Shown here: positions 1 through 8,237 of the stretch, piece after piece | How the letters are laid out: each line of letters opens with the position of its first letter | Position numbering within the stretch: the first letter of the stretch is position 1 | NCBI GenBank assembly: GCA_963702835.1 | Contig: OY969762.1 | Coordinates: 1,674,001-1,738,000, forward strand | From: JAFGAV01 sp041479055 | GTDB lineage: Bacteria > Acidobacteriota > Aminicenantia > Aminicenantales > JAFGAV01 | Length of the DNA stretch: 64,000 bases | Reading direction: 5' to 3' | Notes under the pieces: generated by a model | The model's input: only the letters and a program-made list of their open reading frames with translations | Databases searched by the model: none | What the model was told of the DNA's origin: nothing | Position numbers and translations under genes: made by a program

Positions 1-984
1 CATGGCCGGGTCGGTGATGAGGATCAGCACATCTCCCCGGCCTATAGCGGTTGTCTTGGCCGGGTTGAACAGGTAGTCCGGCCGGCCCGCCTGACGCATG
101 GCCACCACCAGGGCGCCCGTCTTCTCGCCTATGCCGGACTTGGCCACCGTGCTGCCGATGAGCTCCGAGCCCTCCCCCACCGTCACTTCCTCAACGCGCA
201 GCACCTGCTTGCGGTCGCGGAGCATCATGTCCAGGAAGGTGGCCACCGCCGGCCGGACCATCTCCGAGACCATGCGCATGCCGCCGATGTAGGTGGGCGA
301 GATGACCGCGTCGGCGCCGGCCTTTTTCATCTTGAGGTGAGACTGGAGTTCGATGCCCTTGGCCACGATGCGCAAGCGGGGGTTCAGGCTCCGGGCCGAT
401 AGGGTGACGAACAAGTTATCTTCATCAGTAGGCAACGACAGCATTATACCGCGCGCCCGGCCGAGGCCGGCCCGCTCCAGGACAGCGTCCTCGGTCGGGT
501 CGTCCCGGATATAGAGAATCTCGCCCAGCTCCTCGAGCCGGGCGATCTTATCGGCCGAGGGTTCAATCACCACAAAGGGCCGCTTGGTCAAGAGGAGCTC
601 CTGGATGATGGTCTGGGCCGTCTCGTCGCCGCCGCAAACGATAAAATGATTACGCAAACGGGCGATCTTCTTGTCCATTCTCCTCCTCCCCAGATAGTCC
701 TTGAGCTGGCCCTCGATGATGAAGGCCGTGATCGAGGTGATGGCGAAGGCGATAGTGCCCAGGCAGATCAGGTTAAAGACGACGGTGAAGACCCGGAGGC
801 CTGGGTTGGCGCCGGCATCGTGGGCCTCCCCGTAGCCCACTGTGGACAGGGTGACGACCGTCATCCACACGCTGTCCAGGATCGTCCACTCCCGGCCGCC
901 GAGGAGCTTGAAGCCGATGACTCCGACCAGGAAGACCAGGACAAAAGCCAGGAGCGCGGCGATGACCCGTCGGCCGGATTTCAT
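1..984 (-). CDS. Potassium channel protein with RCK/TrkA domains (partial, runs off left edge)
   Basis: The reading frame is open from ATG at 984 to base 1 (328 codons) with no stop, so the C-terminus lies outside the window. A first transmembrane segment lies at about residues 7-28. A pore helix and selectivity filter TVGYGE follow at about 48-53, and a second transmembrane segment at about 64-90. This is the two-TM layout of K+ channels. Next comes a cytoplasmic Rossmann-like RCK (TrkA-N) domain beginning HFIVCGGDETAQ at about 113, and a TrkA-C-like domain from about residue 255. Proteins of this kind gate K+ flux by ligand binding to the RCK ring. The glycine motif is slightly unusual (GGDETA rather than GxGxxG). 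An AAGAGA stretch a few bases upstream is a plausible ribosome binding site. Ligand and physiological role cannot be read from the sequence. Confidence 0.9.
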   Translation of the reverse strand, partial: MKSGRRVIAALLAFVLVFLVGVIGFKLLGGREWTILDSVWMTVVTLSTVGYGEAHDAGANPGLRVFTVVFNLICLGTIAFAITSITAFIIEGQLKDYLGRRRMDKKIARLRNHFIVCGGDETAQTIIQELLLTKRPFVVIEPSADKIARLEELGEILYIRDDPTEDAVLERAGLGRARGIMLSLPTDEDNLFVTLSARSLNPRLRIVAKGIELQSHLKMKKAGADAVISPTYIGGMRMVSEMVRPAVATFLDMMLRDRKQVLRVEEVTVGEGSELIGSTVAKSGIGEKTGALVVAMRQAGRPDYLFNPAKTTAIGRGDVLILITDPAM

Positions 985-1194
985 GGTTTTCTCTTGGCCC
1001 AATTATATGAAAACAGCGGGAACAATGACAACAGTAGGAAAAAACTCCGTTCTTTCCTATCCTAAAACTTGCATATTTTGCCCTGAAAACAGGCATTTAA
1101 GACGAATATCTGATCTAAGAAATTAGCCTAACATTATCATTTTCAATTAGATAATTTGGGCCGCGTCCATTTGACCACCCTTTTGACCCCAGTC

Positions 1195-1980
1195 TTAATA
1201 TAGAGACTGAAGAGGCTGCGCGAAGATCAGGCTGCAACACGTCACTCCGCCCTCGGCCTTGGCCAGCTCAGAGACATCGACGGTTTTAACTAAAATCCCC
1301 CTGTCCTCCAACCGCCGGCGCGTTCTTTCATGGGCCAGCGTATAGACAACGCTCTCACCGATCAGCAGCGCATTGGCGGCCAAGGGCTCTGAAGGATCTA
1401 CATCCACAAGCTCAAGGCCTTGGAAAGAGCTCGTCTTTAGCCAGTCTCGGTTGATCAGAATGGTGTTGGGCCCCACTCGACTGACCGCCGATTTCAAGTG
1501 AAGGCATCCTTTGATCTCTACCGGCTTAACGGCATAGCCGAAAGGCTGGCAGATTGTTTTCAGTTGCTCAAGTCCGGCTTTGTTGGTACGGCTGGACAAG
1601 CCCACATACAGCATTTTGTCAAGCAACAACACATCTCCGCCGTCCAAGGTCGCGGGCGCCACAATGGTGTACAGCCTACGGTAATCCTTGAGCGCCTCGG
1701 CTACCGCCGGCGTTTCTGCTCGCCGCGACTCGGCCCCGGGCCGCATGATGACGGCCAGTTCGTCAAGCACGACGGCCGTATCCTCCACAAACACCGAATC
1801 GGGCAAATCCGGTTCGACAGGCAGGCGATGGACCTCGCAGCCGAGGCCGGACAGGCAGCTTTCATACCGGCGATGCTGTTCCCCGGTCGCCTGGACATCG
1901 ATCGCCCGGCGCCGCAGGTGGGTGAGTTCGCACCGTCCGATGCTAGGGCTGACTTCCCGAGTCAAAGCTATGAGCCTCAT
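1195..1980 (-). CDS. Dimethylarginine dimethylaminohydrolase-like amidinotransferase-fold enzyme
   Basis: This 261-residue protein matches the length and motif order of bacterial dimethylargininases, which hydrolyse methylated arginine to citrulline and (di)methylamine. Visible landmarks are FVEDTAVV at about 64-71, LDGGDVLLL at about 112-120, the catalytic His in GCLHLKS (about H161) and the C-terminal nucleophile in VTCCSLIF (Cys 248 or 249). No signal peptide is seen, so it should be cytoplasmic. It is divergent from the TPP decarboxylase pair across a gap of about 150 bases, and no arginine-catabolic partner is nearby. Related deiminase-fold enzymes such as arginine deiminase are possible, but the short length and the DGGD and CCS pattern favour DDAH. 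The exact substrate is inference. Confidence 0.85.
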   Translation of the reverse strand: MRLIALTREVSPSIGRCELTHLRRRAIDVQATGEQHRRYESCLSGLGCEVHRLPVEPDLPDSVFVEDTAVVLDELAVIMRPGAESRRAETPAVAEALKDYRRLYTIVAPATLDGGDVLLLDKMLYVGLSSRTNKAGLEQLKTICQPFGYAVKPVEIKGCLHLKSAVSRVGPNTILINRDWLKTSSFQGLELVDVDPSEPLAANALLIGESVVYTLAHERTRRRLEDRGILVKTVDVSELAKAEGGVTCCSLIFAQPLQSLY

Positions 1981-2081
1981 TTGACAGGCTCGCGATCCAG
2001 TCCGCGATCTCCTTGATGTCGTAAATCATACCTCGGCCAAAAAAAATCTGTCAAGGCGCGGAAAAAGTGTCAATCGATCTG

Positions 2082-2111
2082 TTGACATGGCCGATCATCG
2101 TAATTTACCAT
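2082..2111 (+). promoter_or_regulatory. Possible sigma70 promoter of the decarboxylase pair
   Basis: A perfect TTGACA at 2082-2087 is followed about 18 bases later by TACCAT, a 4/6 match to the -10 consensus. It overlaps the most upstream in-frame ATG of the alpha subunit, which argues that translation starts further in, at 2138. The -10 box is weak, so this is tentative. Confidence 0.35.
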
Positions 2112-2137
2112 CTTCCTTAATGAATCGGACGGCCACC

Positions 2138-2677
2138 ATGGTTTCCGCAAAATCAGTATTGGCAGAATTGAAAGCCTGCGGCGTGACGCATGTCGTCGGT
2201 CTGGCGGATAATGCTTCGGCGGCTCTCGTGTCTCTTCTGGCCGGCGATGATTCTGTCCGGTACATCGCCGTCACCCGCGAAGGGGAAGCTTTTGCCCTGG
2301 CCTCGGGATTGTGGATCGGCGGGAAAACGGCGGTGGTGGTCGCCCAGAATACGGGATTTCTGGAGAGCGGGGATGGGCTTCGAGGAACGGCCCAGCGCAT
2401 GCGGATCCCGCTCGTCAGTCTGATCACCTATCGCGGCTGCGAGGAGATGCGGCGTCAAAAAGCCGTGGCGGGGCCGAGGCCGTGGACCATCGAACAATTC
2501 AGCCGGACCGACCTGGACTCGGCGGCTATCGTCACGGAACCGACTCTCCAGGCCTGGAACCTGCCCTTTGATTTCCTGGAGACCGATGCCGACCTCCCTA
2601 GGATCGCCCAAGCGTTTTCCCGCGCGGTGAGAGAATCGAGGCCGGTTGTCCTTCTGGTGACCGAGAATATGACTTGA
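2138..2677 (+). CDS. Sulfopyruvate/phosphonopyruvate decarboxylase-like, alpha subunit (TPP pyrimidine-binding half)
   Basis: The protein is about 179 residues and corresponds to the N-terminal PYR half of TPP-dependent 3-sulfopyruvate or phosphonopyruvate decarboxylases. The conserved glutamate that activates the cofactor lies in TREGEAF, followed by a glycine/alanine-rich helix and GKTAVVVAQNTG. The lack of a C-terminal PP domain, together with the next gene supplying it, matches the split ComD/ComE type. I chose ATG 2138 (MVSAKSVLAEL) because it begins directly at the family helix and because the upstream ATG at 2087 overlaps a promoter-like TTGACA. Starts at 2087 or 2120 remain possible. 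The stop overlaps an alternative TTG start of the beta gene, so the two are probably translated together. Substrate is uncertain: no phosphoenolpyruvate mutase or coenzyme M gene is in view. Confidence 0.8.
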   Translation: MVSAKSVLAELKACGVTHVVGLADNASAALVSLLAGDDSVRYIAVTREGEAFALASGLWIGGKTAVVVAQNTGFLESGDGLRGTAQRMRIPLVSLITYRGCEEMRRQKAVAGPRPWTIEQFSRTDLDSAAIVTEPTLQAWNLPFDFLETDADLPRIAQAFSRAVRESRPVVLLVTENMT

Positions 2678-2691
2678 GCCGGCGGACGGGT

Positions 2692-3303
2692 ATGGCCATG
2701 ACCAAAGATCAGTTGCTCAAGCCCCTGGCCGAACTCCGGGGCCGGAGCGTCGTCGTGACCTGCATGAGCGTCACTCGTCCGTGGGGGACGTATTCGTCGA
2801 GCGAGCTGGATTTGGCCTCGGCCGACAGCGCCATGGGACATACAGCCGACCTCGCCCTCGGAATTGCCCTGGCCCAGCCGGAGCGCAAAGTCATCTGCTT
2901 GAACGGCGACGGAAGCATGTTGATGACCCTGGGCACTCTGGCGACGGTGATAGGCGCGGGGGCGGCGAACCTGGTGCTTTTTGTCGTCCAAAACGACACG
3001 TACGAGATCACCGGAAATCAGGAAATCCCGGCCGCTGGTCGAATCGACTTTGCCCTGCTGGCGCGCGGCGCCGGCTTCCGTCGGGTCTATAATTTCAAGG
3101 ACCCGGATTTGTACAGAACGACTTTGCCCGAGGTGCTGTCCGGAGAGGGTCCCGTGTTTGTGGCGGTCCGCATCGAGAAAGGAGAGGAGGGGCCGATCAG
3201 CCGGAGCGCCAAAGAACAATCCCGCTACCTCCGCGTCTCCCTCGCCCAATCGGCCCACGATCTCAGGAAAGCGCTGACGCCTCCCCCTTTCCCAGCTCTT
3301 TGA
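2692..3303 (+). CDS. Sulfopyruvate/phosphonopyruvate decarboxylase-like, beta subunit (TPP pyrophosphate-binding half)
   Basis: This protein of about 203 residues carries the classic TPP/Mg2+ motif: GDGSML, then about 26 residues, then QNDTYE. It therefore supplies the PP domain that the preceding gene lacks. Together they would form a heteromeric decarboxylase acting on a 2-oxo acid with a phosphonate, sulfonate or related tail. MSVTRPWGTYSS near the start resembles the segment that precedes the PP domain in ComE-type proteins. ATG 2692 is preferred. A TTG at 2674 overlapping the alpha stop codon is an alternative start that would make the genes directly coupled. The C-terminus is proline-rich (PPPFPAL). 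A divergent branched-chain keto-acid decarboxylase role cannot be ruled out. Confidence 0.8.
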   Translation: MAMTKDQLLKPLAELRGRSVVVTCMSVTRPWGTYSSSELDLASADSAMGHTADLALGIALAQPERKVICLNGDGSMLMTLGTLATVIGAGAANLVLFVVQNDTYEITGNQEIPAAGRIDFALLARGAGFRRVYNFKDPDLYRTTLPEVLSGEGPVFVAVRIEKGEEGPISRSAKEQSRYLRVSLAQSAHDLRKALTPPPFPAL

Positions 3304-3379
3304 TGATCTGATAACGGCCGGCGAAGGTGGAGGCCGCGGCTGGCTCTTTGATGGACGTATGAAAGGCTCAGGCTCGATT

Positions 3380-3895
3380 CTATTGTTTCGAGCCGGAACT
3401 GCCGCCGGACTGGTGCACATGCCTCCAATCTGCCAGAGCCCTGTTGGCAGATTCCACAAATTGATCGCACCGGCTTGGAGAAATTCTGATGTTTAATCTA
3501 TTCTTCCTGACGATTACGATTTGGCTCTTGTATGAGGTAATGCAACTAAATCCGCGCCGAGCCATTAATCCTTTAGCTGCCTCTATCGATTCGATAGTCT
3601 GGAAGGGCATATTCCATGAAAAACCGCCAAATTTCGTCTTTATTCCATCCTGAGAAACAGTAATCTTTCGCGGGAGGAAGAGCCAATAAACGGCCGCGGT
3701 CAAAACCGTAAAAAAACAGAGGACGACAAAAGCTATTCTTGATTCTCTGGGGGGCTCTTTTGGAAAAACATTCGAATGATGACCATCAATAAAAAATAAT
3801 ATCCCCAGCACAATGAGCAGAACCAGCGAAAATGCGAGAACTAGCTTTACCCAGGCATCATATTTGATGCTGTTTTCGAAAATTATCAGGTCCAT
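3380..3895 (-). CDS. Small two-TM membrane protein with PH-like C-terminal domain
   Basis: I do not recognise a named family. The 171-residue product has two hydrophobic helices (about residues 15-37 and 52-75) joined by a short loop. A soluble region beginning LPRKITVSQDGIKTKFG follows, a pattern resembling bacterial PH-like (DUF304-type) membrane-associated domains. The pair of helices followed by a beta-rich tail suggests an inner-membrane protein with a cytoplasmic PH-like domain. It is convergent with the decarboxylase pair and lies just downstream of the SDR gene on the same strand. Function is unknown. Confidence 0.65.
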   Translation of the reverse strand: MDLIIFENSIKYDAWVKLVLAFSLVLLIVLGILFFIDGHHSNVFPKEPPRESRIAFVVLCFFTVLTAAVYWLFLPRKITVSQDGIKTKFGGFSWNMPFQTIESIEAAKGLMARRGFSCITSYKSQIVIVRKNRLNIRISPSRCDQFVESANRALADWRHVHQSGGSSGSKQ

Positions 3896-3941
3896 ATCTG
3901 CCTAGGAATCCTTCTTGGTTATTTTATAAGCTTACTCATTG

Positions 3942-4733
3942 TCACTTATCTAATTTATATTTCCCGATGAGGATTTTTCGAGCAAGCCACAGATACACAG
4001 AGGTAGGCAAAATCCGCACCATTCGATAAAGCAACTTCATGCGGAACGGGTAAATATAGACTTTTTTTCGTCGGGCCACCGCTTTGACCATCAGCCGGGC
4101 GGCTTTTTCCGGCGCCATCAACCAGGATCGATGGGGTTGCCCTTGATTGATCCCGACGTCGACAAAACCAGGATGAATTGTGGTAAATTGAATCTCCCGG
4201 AATTCGACGGCCAGGCTCTCCATAAAATAATGCAAACCGATTTTCGTTGAGCCATAAATCCCACCAGTTGGTATACCGCGCATCGTAACAGCCGAACCTA
4301 TGCCGATAATTGTCCCCGCTTTTCGCGGGGCCATGATCTCCAGACAGGCTCGGATAGTGTAAACGGCTCCTTTCAAATTCGTGTCGACGACGGATTCAAT
4401 CTCCTCCCAGTCCCATTTCTGGAACGACGAATTTGTGGCGACACCGCTATTAATCCAGGCCATATCCAAACTACCATCTTGTCGATAAAAATCATTGATG
4501 GCAGTCTGGACTTCTTTTCGATGGCGCACGTCACAGGCTTTGATCCAGAATGTGCTGCCGCTGTTTTTCAGTTTTTCGGCTAATCCCTCCGTCTTTTCCT
4601 GGCGACGGCTCAACAGGCAGAAATGGACATGGTAAGGAGCAAGAGCTTCCACAATGGCCCAGCCCAGACCAGAGGAAGCGCCAGTAACTAGGACGGATTT
4701 GTTTTGCCAATAGGATATTAATTGGGTGGACAT
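3942..4733 (-). CDS. Short-chain dehydrogenase/reductase
   Basis: A classical SDR of 263 residues. The NAD(P)-binding motif TGASSGLG lies at about 17-24, and DVR at about 68-70 contacts the adenine. The usual NAG is NSG at about 95. The catalytic triad is Ser147 (GSAVT), Tyr160 and Lys164 (YGSTK). LSRRQE after the second strand, with arginines, suggests NADP(H) preference. The C-terminal tail is basic and hydrophobic (KVYIYPFRMKLLYRMVRIL), typical of membrane-associated SDRs acting on lipids or sterol-like substrates. The substrate cannot be assigned. It precedes the small membrane protein on the same strand and follows a methyltransferase-fold gene. Local DNA is noticeably AT-richer than later regions. 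Confidence 0.9.
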   Translation of the reverse strand: MSTQLISYWQNKSVLVTGASSGLGWAIVEALAPYHVHFCLLSRRQEKTEGLAEKLKNSGSTFWIKACDVRHRKEVQTAINDFYRQDGSLDMAWINSGVATNSSFQKWDWEEIESVVDTNLKGAVYTIRACLEIMAPRKAGTIIGIGSAVTMRGIPTGGIYGSTKIGLHYFMESLAVEFREIQFTTIHPGFVDVGINQGQPHRSWLMAPEKAARLMVKAVARRKKVYIYPFRMKLLYRMVRILPTSVYLWLARKILIGKYKLDK

Positions 4734-4857
4734 TCGTCGCTTTCGGTCTAGATTTTATAGATTATGCGGGGAGAAAGCAAAGCGCGCCCGATAAAATCAA
4801 AACGAACAACAGGAGAACTTGTATCAGAAGATTCCGATGATGATATTTTTGGCCAAT

Positions 4858-5481
4858 TCATTTATTGAATTCAAAGTAATAAACAACGTATCTTTTATCA
4901 TTGGAAAATAGTACTTTTTCAGGTTTTCTATGAAGAGTCCATCCCGCTATTTTGGCCTCGTCAATATTTCTGTGCTGCAAAGCCTCCACCTCTTTTGATT
5001 TTATCGGATACTCCCATTTATAAGGAAAACTAAAAATAGCTCTGCGTGAAATACGCATGACTTCCTGGAAGGCCTCCTTTTGCTTGTCGCCCAAGTGCTC
5101 CCATACTTCGCATGAAATAAAAAGATCATATTTGTTGTCCGCCATGGGCCAGGGTATTTTAGTGGCGTCATGAAGGTAGGTTAGATTTCCAAGAACTTTC
5201 ACGATATCCATAGTATCTTCCCCTTTAACAAGAGGGAGGCGATACGGGCCAAGCTCTAAAACACTTTCTGGTTGTATCTTTTGAACAAGATCAACCACAA
5301 TACTTAAGTATGTCCATCTTCCTTTGAAATAGGGGTCCTTTTTTTCGACGTCCACAAAATCTTGATAAGTGATTGGCTGTAATTTATTTCTTGGGCCGCC
5401 TTGAAAAAGAACGGGATGTCCCACAATAAATATGGCCGTGAACATAATAATAAAAAGCAGGAAAGTGTGTTTGAGCTTCAT
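4858..5481 (-). CDS. Membrane-anchored class I methyltransferase-like protein
   Basis: The 207-residue product starts with a basic residue pair and one hydrophobic helix (LLFIIMFTAIFIVGHPVLF), a signal anchor or uncleaved signal. A SAM-methyltransferase-like core follows: VLELGPY for motif I, HDATKIPWPMADNKYDLF for the central acidic-loop region, and SCEVWEHLGDKQKEAF, as in UbiE/type 11 enzymes. The predicted orientation would place the catalytic domain outside the cytoplasm, where SAM is not expected. It may be cytoplasm-facing, or the fold may have been reused. AAGAAGGA just upstream is a good ribosome binding site. A second exported methyltransferase-fold protein is present at 37071-37829. 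Confidence 0.7.
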   Translation of the reverse strand: MKLKHTFLLFIIMFTAIFIVGHPVLFQGGPRNKLQPITYQDFVDVEKKDPYFKGRWTYLSIVVDLVQKIQPESVLELGPYRLPLVKGEDTMDIVKVLGNLTYLHDATKIPWPMADNKYDLFISCEVWEHLGDKQKEAFQEVMRISRRAIFSFPYKWEYPIKSKEVEALQHRNIDEAKIAGWTLHRKPEKVLFSNDKRYVVYYFEFNK

Positions 5482-5560
5482 TTTTTCCTTCTTTTAATAG
5501 CTATTTATAAACAAAGCAACAGAAAGTATCAAGGTCGTGCTTTGCCTCTTTTCGCGTCTA

Positions 5561-5590
5561 TTGACATCGCCGTGCGGTCGACGATATATT
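5561..5590 (+). promoter_or_regulatory. Sigma70-like promoter upstream of the amidohydrolase gene
   Basis: TTGACA at 5561-5566 and TATATT at 5585-5590 are separated by 18 bases. This predicts transcription from about 5597 and a leader of about 60 bases before the ATG at 5657. Confidence 0.6.
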
Positions 5591-5656
5591 CCCGAAATGG
5601 AGGGGTGATGTAGGCGAAAGATCAGGAAATCAACACTTGTTTTTGAGGAGGTCATC

Positions 5657-7012
5657 ATGAAGGCGAGTATTGCGGTGTTTTGCTCCCTATTGGCTGTTTT
5701 GGCTGTCGGCCTGTCGGTCGCACAGCAGGAATCGCCGGTCACGGCAATCAAGGCGGGCCGGCTTATCGACCCGGAAACGGGGACGATAGCCGCCAATCAG
5801 GTGATTCTCGTCGAGGGCGAAAAGATCACTGGGGTGGGCCCAAATCTTGCGATTCCTTCCGGTGCGACGGTTATCGATTTATCTCAGCTAACCGTTCTGC
5901 CCGGTCTTGTTGACGCGCACACGCACATGGCGCTGACCTATAAGGAAGAACCGGAGAACAATTATTACTATCTCACCTACATCACGGACTCGACGCCTCT
6001 GCGCGCCATTCAGGCTGCATCCAACGGCATACAACTGCTCAACTCGGGTTTCACCGTAGTCCGGGACGTGGGAAACAATGCGCTCTACGCGGATGCCGCG
6101 CTCCGACAGGCTATTGAGCAGGGGTGGCTGCCGGGACCCACCGTGATCCCGTCGGGGCCGATGATCGGCAGCACCGGGGGACAGTACTGGCCAACGCCGG
6201 AAATGTACAAGTACCACAACATCATGTTCCCTGAATATATCGACGCCAACAGCCCGGATGAGATCGTACGCGCAGTCCGGGAGAACATGCTGTTCGGCGC
6301 CCGGACGATCAAACTTTGTATCGACTGCAAGCCCTGGGGCTACTCTGTTGACGACATCAAACTGGCCATCAGCGAGGCAGCCAAGGGCGGATGCAAGGTC
6401 GAGGGGCATGTGCAGACTGCGGACGGCGCGCAACGGGCTATCGACGCTGGGGTCTACATCATCGCCCATAACAATGCGCTCACACCGGAACACCACCGCC
6501 AGATGGCCGAGAAGGGGATCTTCCTAACAGGCACCGATACACCGTTCACGCCCTATCGGGGCAGTGAGGCAGCCTTCAAGCGGACGGTCGCGAATTTGCG
6601 TGATGCCTTCGAAAAAAAGGTGCTCCTCACCTATTCAACCGATTTCGATTACTGGAACGAACGGATGAAAGATTCGAAGACCGGCGAGTGGCTGACCCGC
6701 GGGGAGCTGACCATCAACTTTCTCGAAACATGGAAGGCCGCCGGCATCCCTCCGGCTGACATTCTACGGGCCATGACGATTAATGGCTACCAGGCCGCGG
6801 ACATCATCAGCCAGCGCGGTCCGATCAAGCCGGGATTTTTCGCCGATATTATTGCGGTTCCCGGCAATCCCCTCGTTGACATCGACGCGTTGCGCCATGT
6901 GAGGTTTGTGATGAAGAACGGAATGGTATTTAAGAAAGATGGCGTGATGATGCCGGAAAAGTTCTTTCATCCCGGCCCGGTTAAAACACCGAATGGAAGG
7001 TGGACCCGGTAA
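5657..7012 (+). CDS. Exported metal-dependent amidohydrolase (imidazolonepropionase/Xaa-Pro dipeptidase-like)
   Basis: A 451-residue amidohydrolase-superfamily enzyme with an N-terminal signal peptide (about residues 1-22, ending near SVAQQ). Metal ligands are recognisable: the HxH pair in VDAHTHMA (about H88 and H90), a candidate carbamylated lysine in ARTIKLCID, histidines in VEGHVQT and IIAHNNAL, and the aspartate in YSTDFDY. The small beta-sandwich domain is split around the barrel (IKAGRLIDPETG at the start, PGFFADIIAVPGNPLVDI at the end), as is usual. Such exported members commonly cleave N-acyl amino acids or dipeptides; the real substrate is unknown. GAGGAGG sits 7-8 bases before the ATG. 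Confidence 0.9.
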   Translation: MKASIAVFCSLLAVLAVGLSVAQQESPVTAIKAGRLIDPETGTIAANQVILVEGEKITGVGPNLAIPSGATVIDLSQLTVLPGLVDAHTHMALTYKEEPENNYYYLTYITDSTPLRAIQAASNGIQLLNSGFTVVRDVGNNALYADAALRQAIEQGWLPGPTVIPSGPMIGSTGGQYWPTPEMYKYHNIMFPEYIDANSPDEIVRAVRENMLFGARTIKLCIDCKPWGYSVDDIKLAISEAAKGGCKVEGHVQTADGAQRAIDAGVYIIAHNNALTPEHHRQMAEKGIFLTGTDTPFTPYRGSEAAFKRTVANLRDAFEKKVLLTYSTDFDYWNERMKDSKTGEWLTRGELTINFLETWKAAGIPPADILRAMTINGYQAADIISQRGPIKPGFFADIIAVPGNPLVDIDALRHVRFVMKNGMVFKKDGVMMPEKFFHPGPVKTPNGRWTR

Positions 7013-7300
7013 TCTGCTAGGAAGCTCTCCTTCAGAATTGAAGCTAATCCCGAGTGACGTTCAAGAAAACAGATCCTAACGGAGGTATCTTAATAACAAG
7101 GGTGCCGCATCACAAGAAAGTTATTGCCTTTGTAGTTCAAGACATAATAAAAAAGACCAAATAGCCGAAAAAAGAGTTTGAATAAAATATTCTTTTAGTT
7201 GCTACATTCTGCCTCACTAGGCAGACAAATTAGCCACAGCAATGCGCAATGCTGTCGCCTCCTAAGGCGAAGGAGTTTTCCCTTTTGGTCAGACTTCAGG

Positions 7301-7516
7301 CTATCTTATTTTTTTTCGCTTTTGGGCATAAGGAGATCGATGATGAGGACAACAGCGGCTACTCCGACGACGATATAGACGATTCGCGATACTATGCCGC
7401 CGCCGAAGAGTCTTGTAGACGAGATCAAAGCGGAATGCCCCAACCAGTCCCCAATTGAGGGCTCCAATGAGGACCAAAATTTGACAAATCCATCCCCAAA
7501 AGCCTATTTTTTTCAT
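7301..7516 (-). pseudogene. DUF378 (YuzA-like) small membrane protein, frameshifted
   Basis: From ATG 7516 (ribosome site GGAGGATTT) the frame gives MKKIGFWGWICQ then LIGALNWGLVG, the hallmark start of DUF378 proteins. It then degenerates into an arginine-rich tail. Reading the next frame from the CCCC run at 7438-7441 restores the expected second half, with LFGGGIVSRIVYIVVGVAAV and a second transmembrane helix ending in MPKSEKK and a stop at 7306-7308. One extra base in that run therefore explains the disruption. The intact protein would have two transmembrane helices and about 70 residues. Function of the family is unknown. The lesion may be a sequence error or genuine inactivation. Confidence 0.75.
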
Positions 7517-7688
7517 TAAATCCTCCTTGATGATTATAAGTTTATCAGCTTAGGGAGGATTTATCAAGCTTTATAAAATAAGATTTTTCTGTTTCGCGAG
7601 AACGCCATGTGCTCCTGTCAAACTCAAAACTAATATAAACGCATTATTAATTGTTACAATTTGGATTAATTTATGTTAAACTGTTTAT

Positions 7689-8237
7689 ATGGAACCGATC
7701 GATATCCGGCATCCGGAGGTGACCCGGGACAGCCTGGTAGCTTTTGCCAAGAGTATCCCGGGGGCGTGGATGGGATTAAAGATTGCAGCCCTGCTTTTAA
7801 TCGTCGAAGGACAGCGGCCGGGCTGGACAGCCAGGGTCTTGGGTCTGACGCGCATGAGCTTGAATCGCTGGATAAAGACCGTGAATGCCGGGGGGTTGAA
7901 AGCTTTGAGGAACAAGCCCAAACCAGGGAGGCCGTCTCGGCTGACTCCCCAGATCGCGCAAGAGGTGGAACGGCACTTAGAGCAATCGCCTCAGGAATTT
8001 GGCCTGAACCGGGCCCGGTGGGATGGCCCCACCTTGGCCGAGCACTTAAAACGTCGGTACGGGTTGAAACTGAAGGTGCGGCAGGCCCAGATGTGGATGC
8101 ATCAGCTGGGATATCGCTTGAAACGGGCCAGTTATTCGTATCTTCAAGCCCGGGCGGAAGAAGCGAAGCGGTTTCGCCGCGAGTTAAAAAAAACTTCAGA
8201 ATCTGGGTCCTCGGGAGACGGTGGTTTTTCAAGATGA
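7689..8237 (+). CDS. IS630 transposase, ORF A (DNA-binding helix-turn-helix part)
   Basis: The 182-residue product has the N-terminal helix-turn-helix of IS630 transposases: GWTARVLGLTRMSLNRWI, a linker KPGRPSRLTPQ, then the second winged-helix region with WDGPTLAEHLKRRYG and QMWMHQLGYRLKRASY. The last residues after an A8 run (8186-8193) are out of register with the family. The catalytic half continues in the +1 frame. At the run, a +1 ribosomal shift or transcriptional slippage over the adenines would join ELKK directly to LQNLGPRE and then VVFQDET of ORF B. Confidence 0.85.
   Translation: MEPIDIRHPEVTRDSLVAFAKSIPGAWMGLKIAALLLIVEGQRPGWTARVLGLTRMSLNRWIKTVNAGGLKALRNKPKPGRPSRLTPQIAQEVERHLEQSPQEFGLNRARWDGPTLAEHLKRRYGLKLKVRQAQMWMHQLGYRLKRASYSYLQARAEEAKRFRRELKKTSESGSSGDGGFSR
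8186..8193 (+). promoter_or_regulatory. A8 slippery run, candidate frameshift site of the IS630 transposase
   Basis: Eight consecutive adenines lie exactly where the transposase must change from ORF A to ORF B. The zero frame reads TTA AAA AAA ACT. The ORF B frame reads AAA AAA CTT immediately after a TAA. A one-base change of register here yields a full-length protein of about 343 residues. Confidence 0.6.

Noticed and set aside
646..1126. Several frames on both strands over the K+ channel gene
   Set aside because: They are antisense or off-frame shadows; only the minus-strand frame from 984 has the TVGYGE filter and RCK motifs.
2455..3459. Long 334-codon minus-strand frame over the decarboxylase pair
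   Set aside because: Rich in Arg/Pro/His with no family motif; it is antisense to two clear TPP enzyme genes.
7249..7458. Plus-strand acidic 69-residue frame
   Set aside because: It is antisense to the frameshifted DUF378 gene and has no ribosome site or family features.
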